From positions 1 to 45,872 of the forward strand of contig JAURQW010000023.1 in the NCBI GenBank assembly GCA_030835925.1: a stretch of DNA of 45,872 bases. The letters are read 5' to 3'. How positions within the stretch are numbered: the first letter of the stretch is position 1; each line of letters starts with the position of its first letter. Made by a program: the position numbers and the translations under genes. This stretch comes from Gammaproteobacteria bacterium. Its GTDB lineage: Bacteria; Pseudomonadota; Gammaproteobacteria; GCA-002705445; GCA-002716945. The notes under the pieces were generated by a model. That model ran no database searches. It was given only the letters and a program-made list of their open reading frames with translations, and was not told the DNA's origin. Below, one piece after another: positions 33,061 through 43,396 of this stretch.

Positions 33061-34538
33061 TTAGAAGAATCATCTTTTCTTTATTCTTCCCTATGCTATT
33101 ATCTGGTTGCGCCACTAACCCTGTCTCTGGATTACCAGATTTTGTAACAATTACTGAACAACAAGAAATCTCTATAGGCGCCTCATACCATAAACAAATC
33201 CTTGAGGAAAATAAATTAATTGATAATAAAGAATTAAATGATTATTTCCAAAAACTTGGTGAATCTATAGCAAAAGAAAGCCATAGGCCCAAGCTTAAAT
33301 GGACTTTTACTTTAATTGACGATCCTACATTTAATGCCTTTGCTACACCAGGAGGATATGTATATATGTACAGGGGGATGCTGAACTATTTTAACTCAGA
33401 AGCCGAGTTTGCAGGTGTGATAGGCCATGAAATAGCCCATATTACTGCAAGACACGCAGTAAGAGGCATGAGTACAGCACAAGTATCGGGTCTTCTTCTA
33501 GGGCTGCTCCAAGCAAATGTGCCAGGTGGACAATTAACAGGCAATGCATTTAACTTAGTTAATATGATTATTAACCGTGGCTATTCTAGAAAATTTGAAC
33601 TAGAAGCTGATCAACTAGGTGAAGAGTACCTAGATAGAGTCAACTATGACCCTAGCGCAATGTCCGCATTCTTGAAGACTCTAAAATATTCAGATGAACT
33701 AGAAATAAAAATAGCCAAAAATGAAGGGAGAGAGCCTAATATTGGATACCATGGGGTTTTTTCAACTCACCCTGATCATGAAAAAAGAATCAAAGCATTA
33801 GATAAGACTACTAAAAAAAATAATAAAATGAAGATTGGCAAAGAGAAATTCTTAAAAATGTTAGATGGATCATTGTATGGGTCAAGCCCAGAAGAAGGAT
33901 ATGTAAAAAATTCAGTTTTCTATCATCCAGTTTTAGCAATTAAATTCGATATTGAGAAAACATGGAATTTTAAAAACCATCCTGATAAGTTGGAATTAAC
34001 AAAGACAGATGCAAATATGACTTTAAGAGCTGATGATTTATTGGCTGATGATTTAGAAAATGGATTGACTGCTGAAAAGTATTTATCAGACGGTATCAAT
34101 AAGAGCTCTTTCTTGAGTTCCAATGAATTGATAGAGTCTAAAGATTTCTCATATAATAATCTAAAAGGTCATAGTCACCTCTACATAAATGAGAGCATTA
34201 TAGATAAAAGTTACAAAAGATTCACAGTGATATTTGATACTAAAAATTCTAACACTAAACCAAAAGCTTGGATTGCTGTTACAAGTTTTAAAAATCTTAG
34301 TGATGACAAAGAAATAAAATTGATGCTCAAATCTTTCTCTAAAATGTCTCAAGATGAAATTAAAAAATCTAAAGGCTTGAGGATTAAAGTTATAAGATTT
34401 AAATCAGGCATGACATACGATAAGCTTGCTGCATCTTCACCTCTTGGCAAGTATGCTCTTGATAAACTGCGTTTATTGAATGGACATTACCCAGACGATA
34501 ATCCAAGAGTTGGGGAGCTTATTAAAATTGTTGAATAA
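33057..34538 (+). CDS. M48-family metalloprotease lipoprotein
   Basis: Lipobox LLSGCATNPVSG, HEIAHITARHAVRG (HExxH), ELEADQLGEEYL; C-terminal IKVIRFKSG...LRLLNGHYPDDNPRVGELIKIVE. Confidence 0.9.
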   Translation: MIRRIIFSLFFPMLLSGCATNPVSGLPDFVTITEQQEISIGASYHKQILEENKLIDNKELNDYFQKLGESIAKESHRPKLKWTFTLIDDPTFNAFATPGGYVYMYRGMLNYFNSEAEFAGVIGHEIAHITARHAVRGMSTAQVSGLLLGLLQANVPGGQLTGNAFNLVNMIINRGYSRKFELEADQLGEEYLDRVNYDPSAMSAFLKTLKYSDELEIKIAKNEGREPNIGYHGVFSTHPDHEKRIKALDKTTKKNNKMKIGKEKFLKMLDGSLYGSSPEEGYVKNSVFYHPVLAIKFDIEKTWNFKNHPDKLELTKTDANMTLRADDLLADDLENGLTAEKYLSDGINKSSFLSSNELIESKDFSYNNLKGHSHLYINESIIDKSYKRFTVIFDTKNSNTKPKAWIAVTSFKNLSDDKEIKLMLKSFSKMSQDEIKKSKGLRIKVIRFKSGMTYDKLAASSPLGKYALDKLRLLNGHYPDDNPRVGELIKIVE

Positions 34539-35439
34539 ATCTGATTATGACAAAGTTTTCTTAATTGACTCAACGGGTTTTGTACTAAAATACTGGTTCT
34601 CGATGCCACCAGTTGAAACAAAGAACTTTGAGTCAATTTCAGCTTTCTTAGGCTTTAGCAGTTTTGTAATTGGATTATTGAGTAAGTATAAGCCCATATA
34701 CATATCGTTTGCTTTTGATGAAAGTTTAGGGACATGTTTTAGAAATAAAATATATCCTGATTATAAAAAATCTAGGGAAAGTGCTCCAGAAGAATTGAAA
34801 GCTCAATTAACATTATGTAGAGAGTTTCTTGATGTCTTAGGGTTAGACAATAATGCAAGTAACACATATGAGGCTGATGATATCCTATATACTGTCGCAA
34901 AAAATGTTAGAGAATCTGGGTTCAATAGTATAATTCTCACAAATGATAAAGATCTATATCAATTAGTACATCCGGGTGATATTTGGTGGGATTATAAAAG
35001 TAAGATTTTTTACTACGATGGTCTGCTAGACTTCTTAGGCTTTGTTCCACAAAATTTATCTGATTTTTTAGGATTAATGGGTGATTCAGTGGATAACATA
35101 CCAGGCGCTCCTGGGCTAGGAGAAAAAACTGCAATGACATTGATGAGTAGGTATAAAGATTTAGAGAACTTGATGATAAATATTGACTCTATAACGGATC
35201 ATGTTGGGATGAAGTTTAAAAGATTTATCAAAATAATTAAAGAAAATAAAAAAATTATATACCTTTCTAAAAAGTTAGCTACACTAGAGTATGTTGATGA
35301 TCTTAATAATGATTTAAGCTCGTTAAAAAGAGAAACCATAGATTTTAAAAAGCTAGAAGCTTTCTTGATCAAAACAGGAATGAAAGAAGGTCAGAGAAAT
35401 TCTTGGTTAAGAGATATAAAAAAATTAGTTGTACTATAA
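34531..35439 (+). CDS. stand-alone 5'-3' exonuclease (PolA N-terminal nuclease-like)
   Basis: FAFDESLGTCFRNKIYPDYKKSRE, EADDILYTVAK, ILTNDKDLYQLV, LMGDSVDNIPGAPGLGEKTA. Start uncertain: ORF track uses 34480; in-frame TTG at 34531 fits better with the end of the upstream gene. Confidence 0.85.
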   Translation: MNKSDYDKVFLIDSTGFVLKYWFSMPPVETKNFESISAFLGFSSFVIGLLSKYKPIYISFAFDESLGTCFRNKIYPDYKKSRESAPEELKAQLTLCREFLDVLGLDNNASNTYEADDILYTVAKNVRESGFNSIILTNDKDLYQLVHPGDIWWDYKSKIFYYDGLLDFLGFVPQNLSDFLGLMGDSVDNIPGAPGLGEKTAMTLMSRYKDLENLMINIDSITDHVGMKFKRFIKIIKENKKIIYLSKKLATLEYVDDLNNDLSSLKRETIDFKKLEAFLIKTGMKEGQRNSWLRDIKKLVVL

Positions 35440-35440
35440 T

Positions 35441-36703
35441 ATGAAAAAGAATATTTTTTATGCACAGTCTGGGGGCGTTACACCAGTTATAAATGCAACA
35501 GCTGCAGGTCTAATAGATTATGTCTCTAGAAACAAAGCTTCTTTTGGTAAATTATTTGTAGGTAAAAATGGCATTGCAGGTGCCTTGAATGAAGAACTAA
35601 TTGATATAAGTAAAGAAAAATCTAGCGAGCTGAGGAAACTAGTTCACACACCTGGAGGAGCCTTTGGATCCTGTCGGATTAAACTTCAAGACCCAGTCAA
35701 AAATGAAAAGGAGTTTAGAAGAATACTAGAAGTTTTCAAAGCACATAACATAGGATATTTTTTTTATAATGGTGGTGGAGACTCACAGGATACAACATTA
35801 AAAATCTCTAATTATTGCAAAGCAAATAACTATGATGTTACATGTATTGGGTTGCCTAAAACTATTGATAATGATCTGCCAGTGACTGATAATTGTCCGG
35901 GGTTTGGATCTGTAGCTAAGTATATTGCGACTTCAACATTAGAAGCATCCCTTGATGTAGCCTCTATGGCAAACTCGTCAACAAAAGTTTTTATTTTAGA
36001 AGTAATGGGAAGACATGCTGGCTGGCTGGCAGCATCTGCGGGGGTGATTAAAGAAAATAAAAGCATGCCCCCACACCTTATTCTCTTGCCAGAAGTTATA
36101 TTTGATGAAAAGAAATTTCTTCAAGAAACTAAAACTATAGTAAAGAATTATGGGTATTGCGTAATAGTAGCATCAGAGGGTATAAAGAATAAAAAAAATC
36201 AATTTATAGCTTCGAGTACCTCAAAAGACAGTTTTGGCCATGCACATCTTGGTGGAGTAGCTCCCAAGCTTGCCAATATTATTTCAAATAAATTATCATA
36301 TAAAGTCCACTGGGCTGTAGCTGATTATTTACAAAGAGCTGCTAGGCATCTTGCGTCATCTGTCGATGTCAAACAGGCTTATGCAATTGGCTTTAAAGCT
36401 TTATATTATGCAAAAAAAGGCGTTAATGGCGTTATGTTAACCATAAAAAAGCAAAAAGCAAAAACATATAAATGGGAAATAAAATATACAAAACTACAGA
36501 ATGTTGCAAATTTTGAAAAAGAATTACCAAAAAGCTTTATAACCAAGGATGGTTTTGGCATAACATCTATATGTAAAAATTACATTAAGAACCTTATTTC
36601 TGGTGAGGATTTCCCACCATATAAAAATGGTGTTCCTGTCTATGCCAAATTAAAACTTCCTCTTGTCAAAAAGAAATTAAAGAAATTTAAAGTAAGTCTC
36701 TAA
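35441..36703 (+). CDS. pfp: pyrophosphate-dependent 6-phosphofructokinase
   Basis: AQSGGVTPVINATAAGLI, YNGGGDSQDTTLKI, GLPKTIDNDLP, EVMGRHAGWLAA; Asp and Lys at the positions that separate PPi- from ATP-dependent PFKs. ATG at 35441. Confidence 0.9.
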   Translation: MKKNIFYAQSGGVTPVINATAAGLIDYVSRNKASFGKLFVGKNGIAGALNEELIDISKEKSSELRKLVHTPGGAFGSCRIKLQDPVKNEKEFRRILEVFKAHNIGYFFYNGGGDSQDTTLKISNYCKANNYDVTCIGLPKTIDNDLPVTDNCPGFGSVAKYIATSTLEASLDVASMANSSTKVFILEVMGRHAGWLAASAGVIKENKSMPPHLILLPEVIFDEKKFLQETKTIVKNYGYCVIVASEGIKNKKNQFIASSTSKDSFGHAHLGGVAPKLANIISNKLSYKVHWAVADYLQRAARHLASSVDVKQAYAIGFKALYYAKKGVNGVMLTIKKQKAKTYKWEIKYTKLQNVANFEKELPKSFITKDGFGITSICKNYIKNLISGEDFPPYKNGVPVYAKLKLPLVKKKLKKFKVSL

Positions 36704-37718
36704 AATCAATCTTTTCTTTTTCATGATCTTTTATAAGCATTTCAAGAAAGTCTATAAAATCTTTGTCACCATTGAGACAAGGTATAAATTTATATGTCTC
36801 ACCTCCAGATTCCATAAATAAGTCATGTGACTCTTCTCCAATTTCCTCAATAGTTTCCAGACAATCAGATGGAAATCCTGGGCAATAAACCTGTATATTT
36901 TTGGTGTTTTCAAGCGGAAGTTTCTCTAACCTCTCCGCCAAATAAGGTTGAATCCACTCAGATTTTCCAAATCTTGATTGAAAAACAATTTCATAATCAT
37001 TATTAGAAAGGTTTAGTTTATTTGCAATAAGATTAGCTGTTTTGAAACATTGAGATTGATATGGCTCATCTTCTCCTACATAAGATTTTGGAATACCATG
37101 AAATGATAATAATAATTTATCAGGTTTACCATGTGCACTTTGGAATGATTTAATATGCGAGACAGATGAATTTATATAACCATCATAATCATGAAAGTCT
37201 TTAATCATGCTGATATTTTTATCTTCCAGAGATATATTATTTTTTTTAGTAATACGAGCAATTTGATTTGCTATTGACTTAGTTGTTGTAGTTGAGTACT
37301 GAGGGAACATTGGTAGAAACAAGATATTCTTAAACCCTAGCTTGAAATACTCCATAATTTTGCTTTCTATTGAAGGTTTGCCATACCTCATTGCCACATC
37401 AATAGTAAAATCATGCGGTAATTTCTGGCGCAGCAAACCTGCTTGAAGAAACGTATTATATAATAATGGTGAGCCCCATTCTGTCCAAACCTTCTTATAT
37501 AACTCTGCGCTTTTCTTCGGCCTACTTCTTAAAATTATTAAATGTAATAATGGAAGCCAGAATATTCGAGGCAATCTTATGACATCTTTATCAGAAAGGA
37601 ATTCTCTTAAATAAATCCTAACATCCTGCTCAGTAGGCTGGCTTGGAGTGCCAAGGTTTGATACGAGAACAACTGTTTTAGGTTTATGATTAGATTCCAT
37701 TCGTTTATTGTAAAGCAA
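36687..37718 (-). CDS. hemH: ferrochelatase
   Basis: VVLVSNLGTPSQPTEQDVRIYLREFLSD, LSFHGIPKSYVGEDEPYQSQCFKTA, QSRFGKSEWIQPYL, CPGFPSDCLETIEEI. Start may be the internal ATG (MESNHKP). Confidence 0.95.
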   Translation of the reverse strand: MLYNKRMESNHKPKTVVLVSNLGTPSQPTEQDVRIYLREFLSDKDVIRLPRIFWLPLLHLIILRSRPKKSAELYKKVWTEWGSPLLYNTFLQAGLLRQKLPHDFTIDVAMRYGKPSIESKIMEYFKLGFKNILFLPMFPQYSTTTTKSIANQIARITKKNNISLEDKNISMIKDFHDYDGYINSSVSHIKSFQSAHGKPDKLLLSFHGIPKSYVGEDEPYQSQCFKTANLIANKLNLSNNDYEIVFQSRFGKSEWIQPYLAERLEKLPLENTKNIQVYCPGFPSDCLETIEEIGEESHDLFMESGGETYKFIPCLNGDKDFIDFLEMLIKDHEKEKIDFRDLL

Positions 37719-37720
37719 TG

Positions 37721-38311
37721 CTAAGTCTTTGTGTATCTCTTAAAGATCGGGCTTTTATCTGAAATATGGGATATAAGAAACTCCATTTGATCAGCTAATA
37801 TCTTTCTTCCTCTTAAAATTAAATATTCTACCCTGGATGGCGCAAATGGAATAGCAAGGAGCATCATATTTGCTTTTTCCGGTGTTCTGCCACCTTTCTG
37901 GTTATTACATCGCTTACAAGATGTGACAACATTAGTCCATACATCTAAACCACCATGTGATAGTGGTATAACATGGTCTCTTGATAAATCTTTATAATTA
38001 AAAAACTCACCACAATATAAGCAATTATTAGCATCCCTTTTAAATAATGTTGTATTTGACAAGGAAGGCGTAAAGCTTGAAAAATCCGATTTATTTATAT
38101 CATGTGTAGCAATGATAGAATTCACTTTTAACTTGCTTTTGAGCTGTGTTAGACGGTTATAACCGCCTCTTAAAAGCATAGAACTAGAGCCACACTCATA
38201 GGATACCTGATTTGTATAATACAGCCTAGCTGCTGTTTCATAAGATACCCAAGATACTGGATAACCCGCAGAATTTAACCTAAGTATTTTTTGTTGATTT
38301 GTAAACATCAT
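37721..38311 (-). CDS. HNH endonuclease family protein
   Basis: CLYCGEFFNYKDLSRDHVIPLSHGGLDVWTNVVTSCKRCNNQKGGRTPEKA: HNH core with two zinc-binding CxxC pairs. Confidence 0.85.
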   Translation of the reverse strand: MMFTNQQKILRLNSAGYPVSWVSYETAARLYYTNQVSYECGSSSMLLRGGYNRLTQLKSKLKVNSIIATHDINKSDFSSFTPSLSNTTLFKRDANNCLYCGEFFNYKDLSRDHVIPLSHGGLDVWTNVVTSCKRCNNQKGGRTPEKANMMLLAIPFAPSRVEYLILRGRKILADQMEFLISHISDKSPIFKRYTKT

Positions 38312-38520
38312 TACTAATTATACCCAGTATATTGCTCATCAACATGATAAATAAATTATTATATTAAAAATTGCCTGTTAGTTTAAAAATAAAGGCTATA
38401 AAATCATATATATCTCAGGAAAAACCTAAAATTAGGAGTCAAAATAAAGCTAAAAACATAAATGATGCACTATTTATTAACATACCGATAAAAAATGAAT
38501 AAACAAAACCTTAAAAACAA

Positions 38521-38600
38521 TCAGTGATAAAAAGATATTTATTATCTTTATAAGTTATTGTTATTTATATATATTTACGATTGGTTATAAATTGAACAAT
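38521..38600. other. AT-rich candidate DNA-unwinding segment with small hairpin
   Basis: Very AT-rich (AAAGATATTTATTATCTTTATAAGTTATTGTTATTTATATATATTTACG); inverted repeat AAAGATA-TTTAT-TATCTTT at 38531-38549. Confidence 0.35.
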
Positions 38601-38647
38601 CTGCCACAGGTAAAATGAGGGAAAGAAAAATCAATAAAAAAGCATAT

Positions 38648-38656
38648 TTATCCACA
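38648..38656 (+). promoter_or_regulatory. perfect DnaA box TTATCCACA
   Basis: Exact match to the consensus DnaA box in the 435-bp intergenic gap. Confidence 0.7.
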
Positions 38657-38673
38657 ACTTTATTAACATAAAC

Positions 38674-38682
38674 TGTGGATAA
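38674..38682 (-). promoter_or_regulatory. perfect DnaA box (TGTGGATAA on +), inverted relative to the first
   Basis: Exact reverse complement of TTATCCACA, 17 bp after the first box. Confidence 0.7.
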
Positions 38683-38746
38683 AGAAAATCTCGACTAGAA
38701 TACAAGCAAAGATATTAAAAGATTTTACGTGAATGTATAATAAATT

Positions 38747-40909
38747 ATGAAAAAGCTGCTAAAAATTGCATTTAACCTGCCTCTCTATAGCACTTACGAT
38801 TATTTAGCTCCAGAATATACTACACATATTAGAATTGGGATGAGAGTTGAGGCGCCTTTTGGAAGAAAAAAATTAATAGGTATAATCAGTGAAATAAATA
38901 ATATAGATATAGCCAATTACAACAAATATAAGTTAAAGACCATATATTCTGTTCTGGATACTAAAGCTATTATAACAAAAGATCTCATGAAAATATGTAA
39001 ATGGGCATCTAATTATTATCAACATCCTCTCGGACAAGTTTACTTCAGTTGTATACCTAGCAAACTCAAGAAGAATAATGTAGTAAATGTAAAAAATAAT
39101 AAAAGTTTTTTTTATGAAACTACGGATAAGAAAAAAGATGACTATTTTAGTAATAAATCTGCACAAAAAAGAATATATGAATTTATAAAAGAAAAAACGA
39201 GAGTAAAGTCAAAAGAAATAAAACAGTCTAATTCATTGAAGCTGTTATTAGATAATGGCTTTGTTAAGAAGAATTACTCTTTTTGTCCGACAAATGCTTC
39301 TCGAGCAGTAAATTTAAATCATGAGCAAACTAAAGCATACCAGGATATAGTCCAAAAAATTAATATGTTTTCTCCAAGCCTGATTGAAGGAGTAACAGGT
39401 AGTGGAAAGACAGAGTTATACATTAAAGTTATAAAAAAAATATTATTGTCGGAAGGCCAGGCATTGGTAATTGTTCCAGAAATAAACCTAATTCCACAGA
39501 TGGTTAAAAGGTTCATAAATTATCTAGATTGTAATATTTCAGAATACCATTCATCAATCTCAGAAAATAATAAATATAATATTTGGAAAGAAAGCGCAGA
39601 TGGAATTATAGATGTAGTTATTGGAACAAGGTCAGCAGTTTTCTTACCTTTTAAAGATCTCAAAATAATTATAATTGATGAAGAACATGATGGGTCGCTT
39701 AAACAATCAGAAAAATTTAGATATCATGCTAGAGATTTGTCACTGGTGAGATCAAAAAACTTAAATATTCCAATATTGATGGGAAGCGCCACTCCCTCTT
39801 TTGAAAGTTTACATAATTGTGAGATAGGGAAGTATAATCATATTGTTCTTAAGAAAAGATTCTTTAATACAAAACTACCTACTGTAAAAGTAGTTGATGT
39901 TAACAAAGATACTATGACTGATGGTTTTTCATCTGAGTTAGTTAGATCTATTAGGAATGAATTATGTTCAAATAAACAAGTTTTATTATTTGTTGGGAGA
40001 AGAGGCTATAGTCATGCCCTATTGTGCAAGATATGTGGCTGGACCTCTAAATGCTACAAATGTGATACTTATATGACATTTCATAAAAATGAAAATATTT
40101 TATGGTGTCATCACTGTGGTTATAAGAAAAAGATCAATATAGACGAAATATGCTCATGCAAAGATAAAAATGCAATAGTGCCGTTAGGAACTGGAACAGA
40201 AAGAGTGGAGACAAAATGTAAGGAACTTTTCCCGCAAGCTAAAGTAATGAGAGTTGACAGTGACACTATAAATAATATTACAAAGTTAAGAGGTTTTATA
40301 AAAAAAACTCAATCTAATGAAATTGATATACTTGTAGGAACTCAAATGTTAACAAAAGGACATGATTTTCCTGAGTTAAATCTCGTTGGTATAATTGATA
40401 TTGACGCTGGTCTTTACAGTCTAGATTTCAGAGGAATAGAGAAAATCGGACAAATGATAATTCAAGTTGCTGGCAGATCAGGAAGACATAATAGTCAAGG
40501 CAAGCTCATCATACAAACTAGGAAGCCAGATAATATTTTAATGAATGAGCTATTAAATAATGGCTATAACAAATTTTATAAAAAAGCCATGCTAGAAAGA
40601 AATCAGTCCTTATTCCCCCCTTACTCATACTTATCATTATTTCGCGTATCTAGTTTGAATAAAAATGAGGGTTTGTCTTTCCTTATGAAAGTTAAAAATA
40701 ACTTTTCAGGAACTATAGTGAACCTGCTAGGACCGGCTCCTGCTCCAATTTTAAAAAAAAATAATAGGTATTATTATCAACTACTTGTAAATGCTAGAAC
40801 CAGAAAATCACTTTTACAGAAATCTTCTGAGATAAGAGAGTATATAATCAAGCAAAAAAAGAGTAATATTAGATGGTCAATAGATATAGACCCTGTCGAC
40901 TTATATTAA
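38747..40909 (+). CDS. priA: primosomal replication helicase PriA
   Basis: VTGSGKTELYIK, IIIDEEHDGSLKQ, MGSATPSFESL, Zn-binding Cys region CKICGWTSKCYKCD...CHHCGYKK, QVAGRSGR. Confidence 0.95.
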   Translation: MKKLLKIAFNLPLYSTYDYLAPEYTTHIRIGMRVEAPFGRKKLIGIISEINNIDIANYNKYKLKTIYSVLDTKAIITKDLMKICKWASNYYQHPLGQVYFSCIPSKLKKNNVVNVKNNKSFFYETTDKKKDDYFSNKSAQKRIYEFIKEKTRVKSKEIKQSNSLKLLLDNGFVKKNYSFCPTNASRAVNLNHEQTKAYQDIVQKINMFSPSLIEGVTGSGKTELYIKVIKKILLSEGQALVIVPEINLIPQMVKRFINYLDCNISEYHSSISENNKYNIWKESADGIIDVVIGTRSAVFLPFKDLKIIIIDEEHDGSLKQSEKFRYHARDLSLVRSKNLNIPILMGSATPSFESLHNCEIGKYNHIVLKKRFFNTKLPTVKVVDVNKDTMTDGFSSELVRSIRNELCSNKQVLLFVGRRGYSHALLCKICGWTSKCYKCDTYMTFHKNENILWCHHCGYKKKINIDEICSCKDKNAIVPLGTGTERVETKCKELFPQAKVMRVDSDTINNITKLRGFIKKTQSNEIDILVGTQMLTKGHDFPELNLVGIIDIDAGLYSLDFRGIEKIGQMIIQVAGRSGRHNSQGKLIIQTRKPDNILMNELLNNGYNKFYKKAMLERNQSLFPPYSYLSLFRVSSLNKNEGLSFLMKVKNNFSGTIVNLLGPAPAPILKKNNRYYYQLLVNARTRKSLLQKSSEIREYIIKQKKSNIRWSIDIDPVDLY

Positions 40910-40927
40910 AAGAAAAAGGTTTGAGTT

Positions 40928-42556
40928 TTGAAAAAGATAATAAAAGATATACTAATAAATGCTATTAATCATACTTACCCAAATAGTGAATTTATTGGGT
41001 TAATAGAAGTTCAAAATGTAACTGCTAAAAATGTTGAAGCTGATTTTTTTTCTAATATATCAATGAAGTTAGCGAAACAATTAAAAGAAAATCCGATGCA
41101 TATTGCTCAAGAAATTACAAAAAATATTTCAAAAATAGATGATATTCAAGTTGATATTGTAAAGCCTGGATACATAAATTTTATCGTACATGACAAAGAA
41201 AAGAATAATGTAATTTCTATTATTAATAATAGCAATGATCTTCTTGGTCATTGTAAAACTGATGACAAGCTCAAAATTAATGTGGAATTTGTGTCCGCTA
41301 ATCCTACAGGGCCACTACATGTGGGGCATGGCAGAGGCGTCATATATGGTAATATAATCGCTAAGTTTTTAAAAATACAAGGACATAATGTTACGAAGGA
41401 GTATTATGTAAATGACCACGGTAACCAAATACGAAAACTTTGTTTAAGTGTGTTCTCTCATATTGATGAGTTATATGCTAAAAGTGAAGATGATCTTTAT
41501 CAAGGTGAATATACAAAAGAAATCGCAGTCTTAATAAAAAAAAATAATATTGAGCTTCCTGTTATACCCAAAACCTCAGATCATTTAATAGATATACCTG
41601 AGGATACTAGGAACTTCATTGTTAAAAACATGGTTGATAGAATCAAAACGCAACTTAATAATTTAAACATAAAGTTCGATAATTGGTTTTATGAAACATC
41701 TCTTTTTGATGAAAAAAGTAAATATAAACCTGATCATCTTATTCAAAAATTAGAAAAATCAGGCAATCTCCATAATGATGGGACAAACGCAATAATGCTC
41801 AAAGCTGAAGAGCCTAGAGTGCTGGTTAAATCTGATGGAACATATACATACTTTGCGACAGACCTGGCATATCATCATTTAAAAATGGAGGAATATGATG
41901 TTGTTATAGATGTATGGGGCGCAGATCATCATGGGTATATCCCTAGGATGGAAGCAGGCCTCATAGCACTTGGGCATAAAACTGACAAATTAGATATTCA
42001 TTTAATACAATTTGCGAATTTATATAGAGATGGAGAAAAAATATCTATGTCTACAAGAAAAGGTGAATATGTTGAACTAAATGAACTTGGTGATGAAATA
42101 GGAAATGATGCTATAAATTTCTTTTATTTAACTAAAAATAAAGATCAGCATCTAGATTTTGACTTAAATGTCGCTATTAATCAGAATAAGAATAATCCAG
42201 TTTTTTACATTCAATATGCCCATGCAAGAATAGAAAAAATATTGACAGAAGTAGGGAGGTATCAAGATAAGGAGTATGACCTACAAAGTTTAGATAACAA
42301 ACTTGAAAAAGATTTAATATCTACTCTTATGAATTTCAATGAAGTTGCAACTAAAACAATAATGAAGCTTCAACCTCATCTAATGACACATTTTTTGCTA
42401 AAATTAGCGCAAGACTTCCATAGTTACTATGCAAATATAAAAATATTAAATCAGGATGAAATTGATTATAGTAAAATTCACCTAATAGCTGCTGTACAGA
42501 AAGTAATCAAGTGTGGGCTAGACTTATTAAACATAAACTCACCAAAGGTTATGTGA
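40928..42556 (+). CDS. argS: arginyl-tRNA synthetase
   Basis: VEFVSANPTGPLHVGHGRGVIYGN, KSDGTYTYFATDLAYH, KISMSTRKGEYV. Apparent TTG start. Confidence 0.96.
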   Translation: MKKIIKDILINAINHTYPNSEFIGLIEVQNVTAKNVEADFFSNISMKLAKQLKENPMHIAQEITKNISKIDDIQVDIVKPGYINFIVHDKEKNNVISIINNSNDLLGHCKTDDKLKINVEFVSANPTGPLHVGHGRGVIYGNIIAKFLKIQGHNVTKEYYVNDHGNQIRKLCLSVFSHIDELYAKSEDDLYQGEYTKEIAVLIKKNNIELPVIPKTSDHLIDIPEDTRNFIVKNMVDRIKTQLNNLNIKFDNWFYETSLFDEKSKYKPDHLIQKLEKSGNLHNDGTNAIMLKAEEPRVLVKSDGTYTYFATDLAYHHLKMEEYDVVIDVWGADHHGYIPRMEAGLIALGHKTDKLDIHLIQFANLYRDGEKISMSTRKGEYVELNELGDEIGNDAINFFYLTKNKDQHLDFDLNVAINQNKNNPVFYIQYAHARIEKILTEVGRYQDKEYDLQSLDNKLEKDLISTLMNFNEVATKTIMKLQPHLMTHFLLKLAQDFHSYYANIKILNQDEIDYSKIHLIAAVQKVIKCGLDLLNINSPKVM

Positions 42557-43395
42557 TGAAACAAAATAAAATTGCTATTATCTATGATTTTGATGGGACG
42601 TTGACGCCTAAGTCAATGCAAGAATATACTTTATTGCCTAAACTAGGGATTAATTCCCAAAGCTTCTGGAAAAATATAGTCAAAGAAGCCAAAGAAACTG
42701 GAGGCGAATCGATGATGATCTATATGAGACAACTTTTAGATCATGCTAAAAATAAAAATATAAGGATATCAAAAGATGAATTCTTCAAAATGGGTAAAGA
42801 TATCCAATATTACGACGGAGTAATTGAATGGTTTAAAAATATTGATAGATATGTGAAAAAAATTTCATGTGGAGAGGTTGAAATATATCATTATATAATT
42901 TCAGCAGGTCATATAGAAATACTTGAGGGCATATCTATCAAGAAATACATCAAGAAAATATTTGCATCTGAATATTTTTATAATGATGAACAACATGCAG
43001 TATTCCCAAAAATTGTAGTTACAGATACAACAAAAACCCAATATTTATTTAGAATTAACAAAGGTAAGGAGCACCTCTCGGATAATATCAATAGTCATAT
43101 GTCTGAGAATAAACGCCCGATACCATTTGATAATATGATTTATGTTGGCGATGGGCTTACAGATGTGCCAAGTATGGCGTTGATTAAAAAAGAAGGTGGT
43201 CATTCTATAGCTGTTTACCAAAAAAAACTAAAGGCACAGGTTAAAATATGTGAGCAGTTATTTAAAGCAAATAGAGTTGATTTTATATCTGAAGCAGATT
43301 TTAGAAAAGGTTCTAACTTATACAAAAGAACTTGCTTATTGCTTGACTATGTAATTGCAAAGATAAGATATACAATGGAACTTGATAGGAAATAA
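42556..43395 (+). CDS. HAD-superfamily hydrolase
   Basis: IIYDFDGTLTP and YVGDGLTDVPSMALIKKEGG. ATG at 42556 overlaps the argS stop (TGATG). Confidence 0.8.
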   Translation: MKQNKIAIIYDFDGTLTPKSMQEYTLLPKLGINSQSFWKNIVKEAKETGGESMMIYMRQLLDHAKNKNIRISKDEFFKMGKDIQYYDGVIEWFKNIDRYVKKISCGEVEIYHYIISAGHIEILEGISIKKYIKKIFASEYFYNDEQHAVFPKIVVTDTTKTQYLFRINKGKEHLSDNINSHMSENKRPIPFDNMIYVGDGLTDVPSMALIKKEGGHSIAVYQKKLKAQVKICEQLFKANRVDFISEADFRKGSNLYKRTCLLLDYVIAKIRYTMELDRK

Positions 43396-43396
43396 T

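Noticed and set aside
37721-38311. HNH protein as a homing endonuclease or restriction enzyme
   Set aside because: No intron, intein, methyltransferase or mobile context; it resembles the widespread chromosomal HNH family of unknown role.
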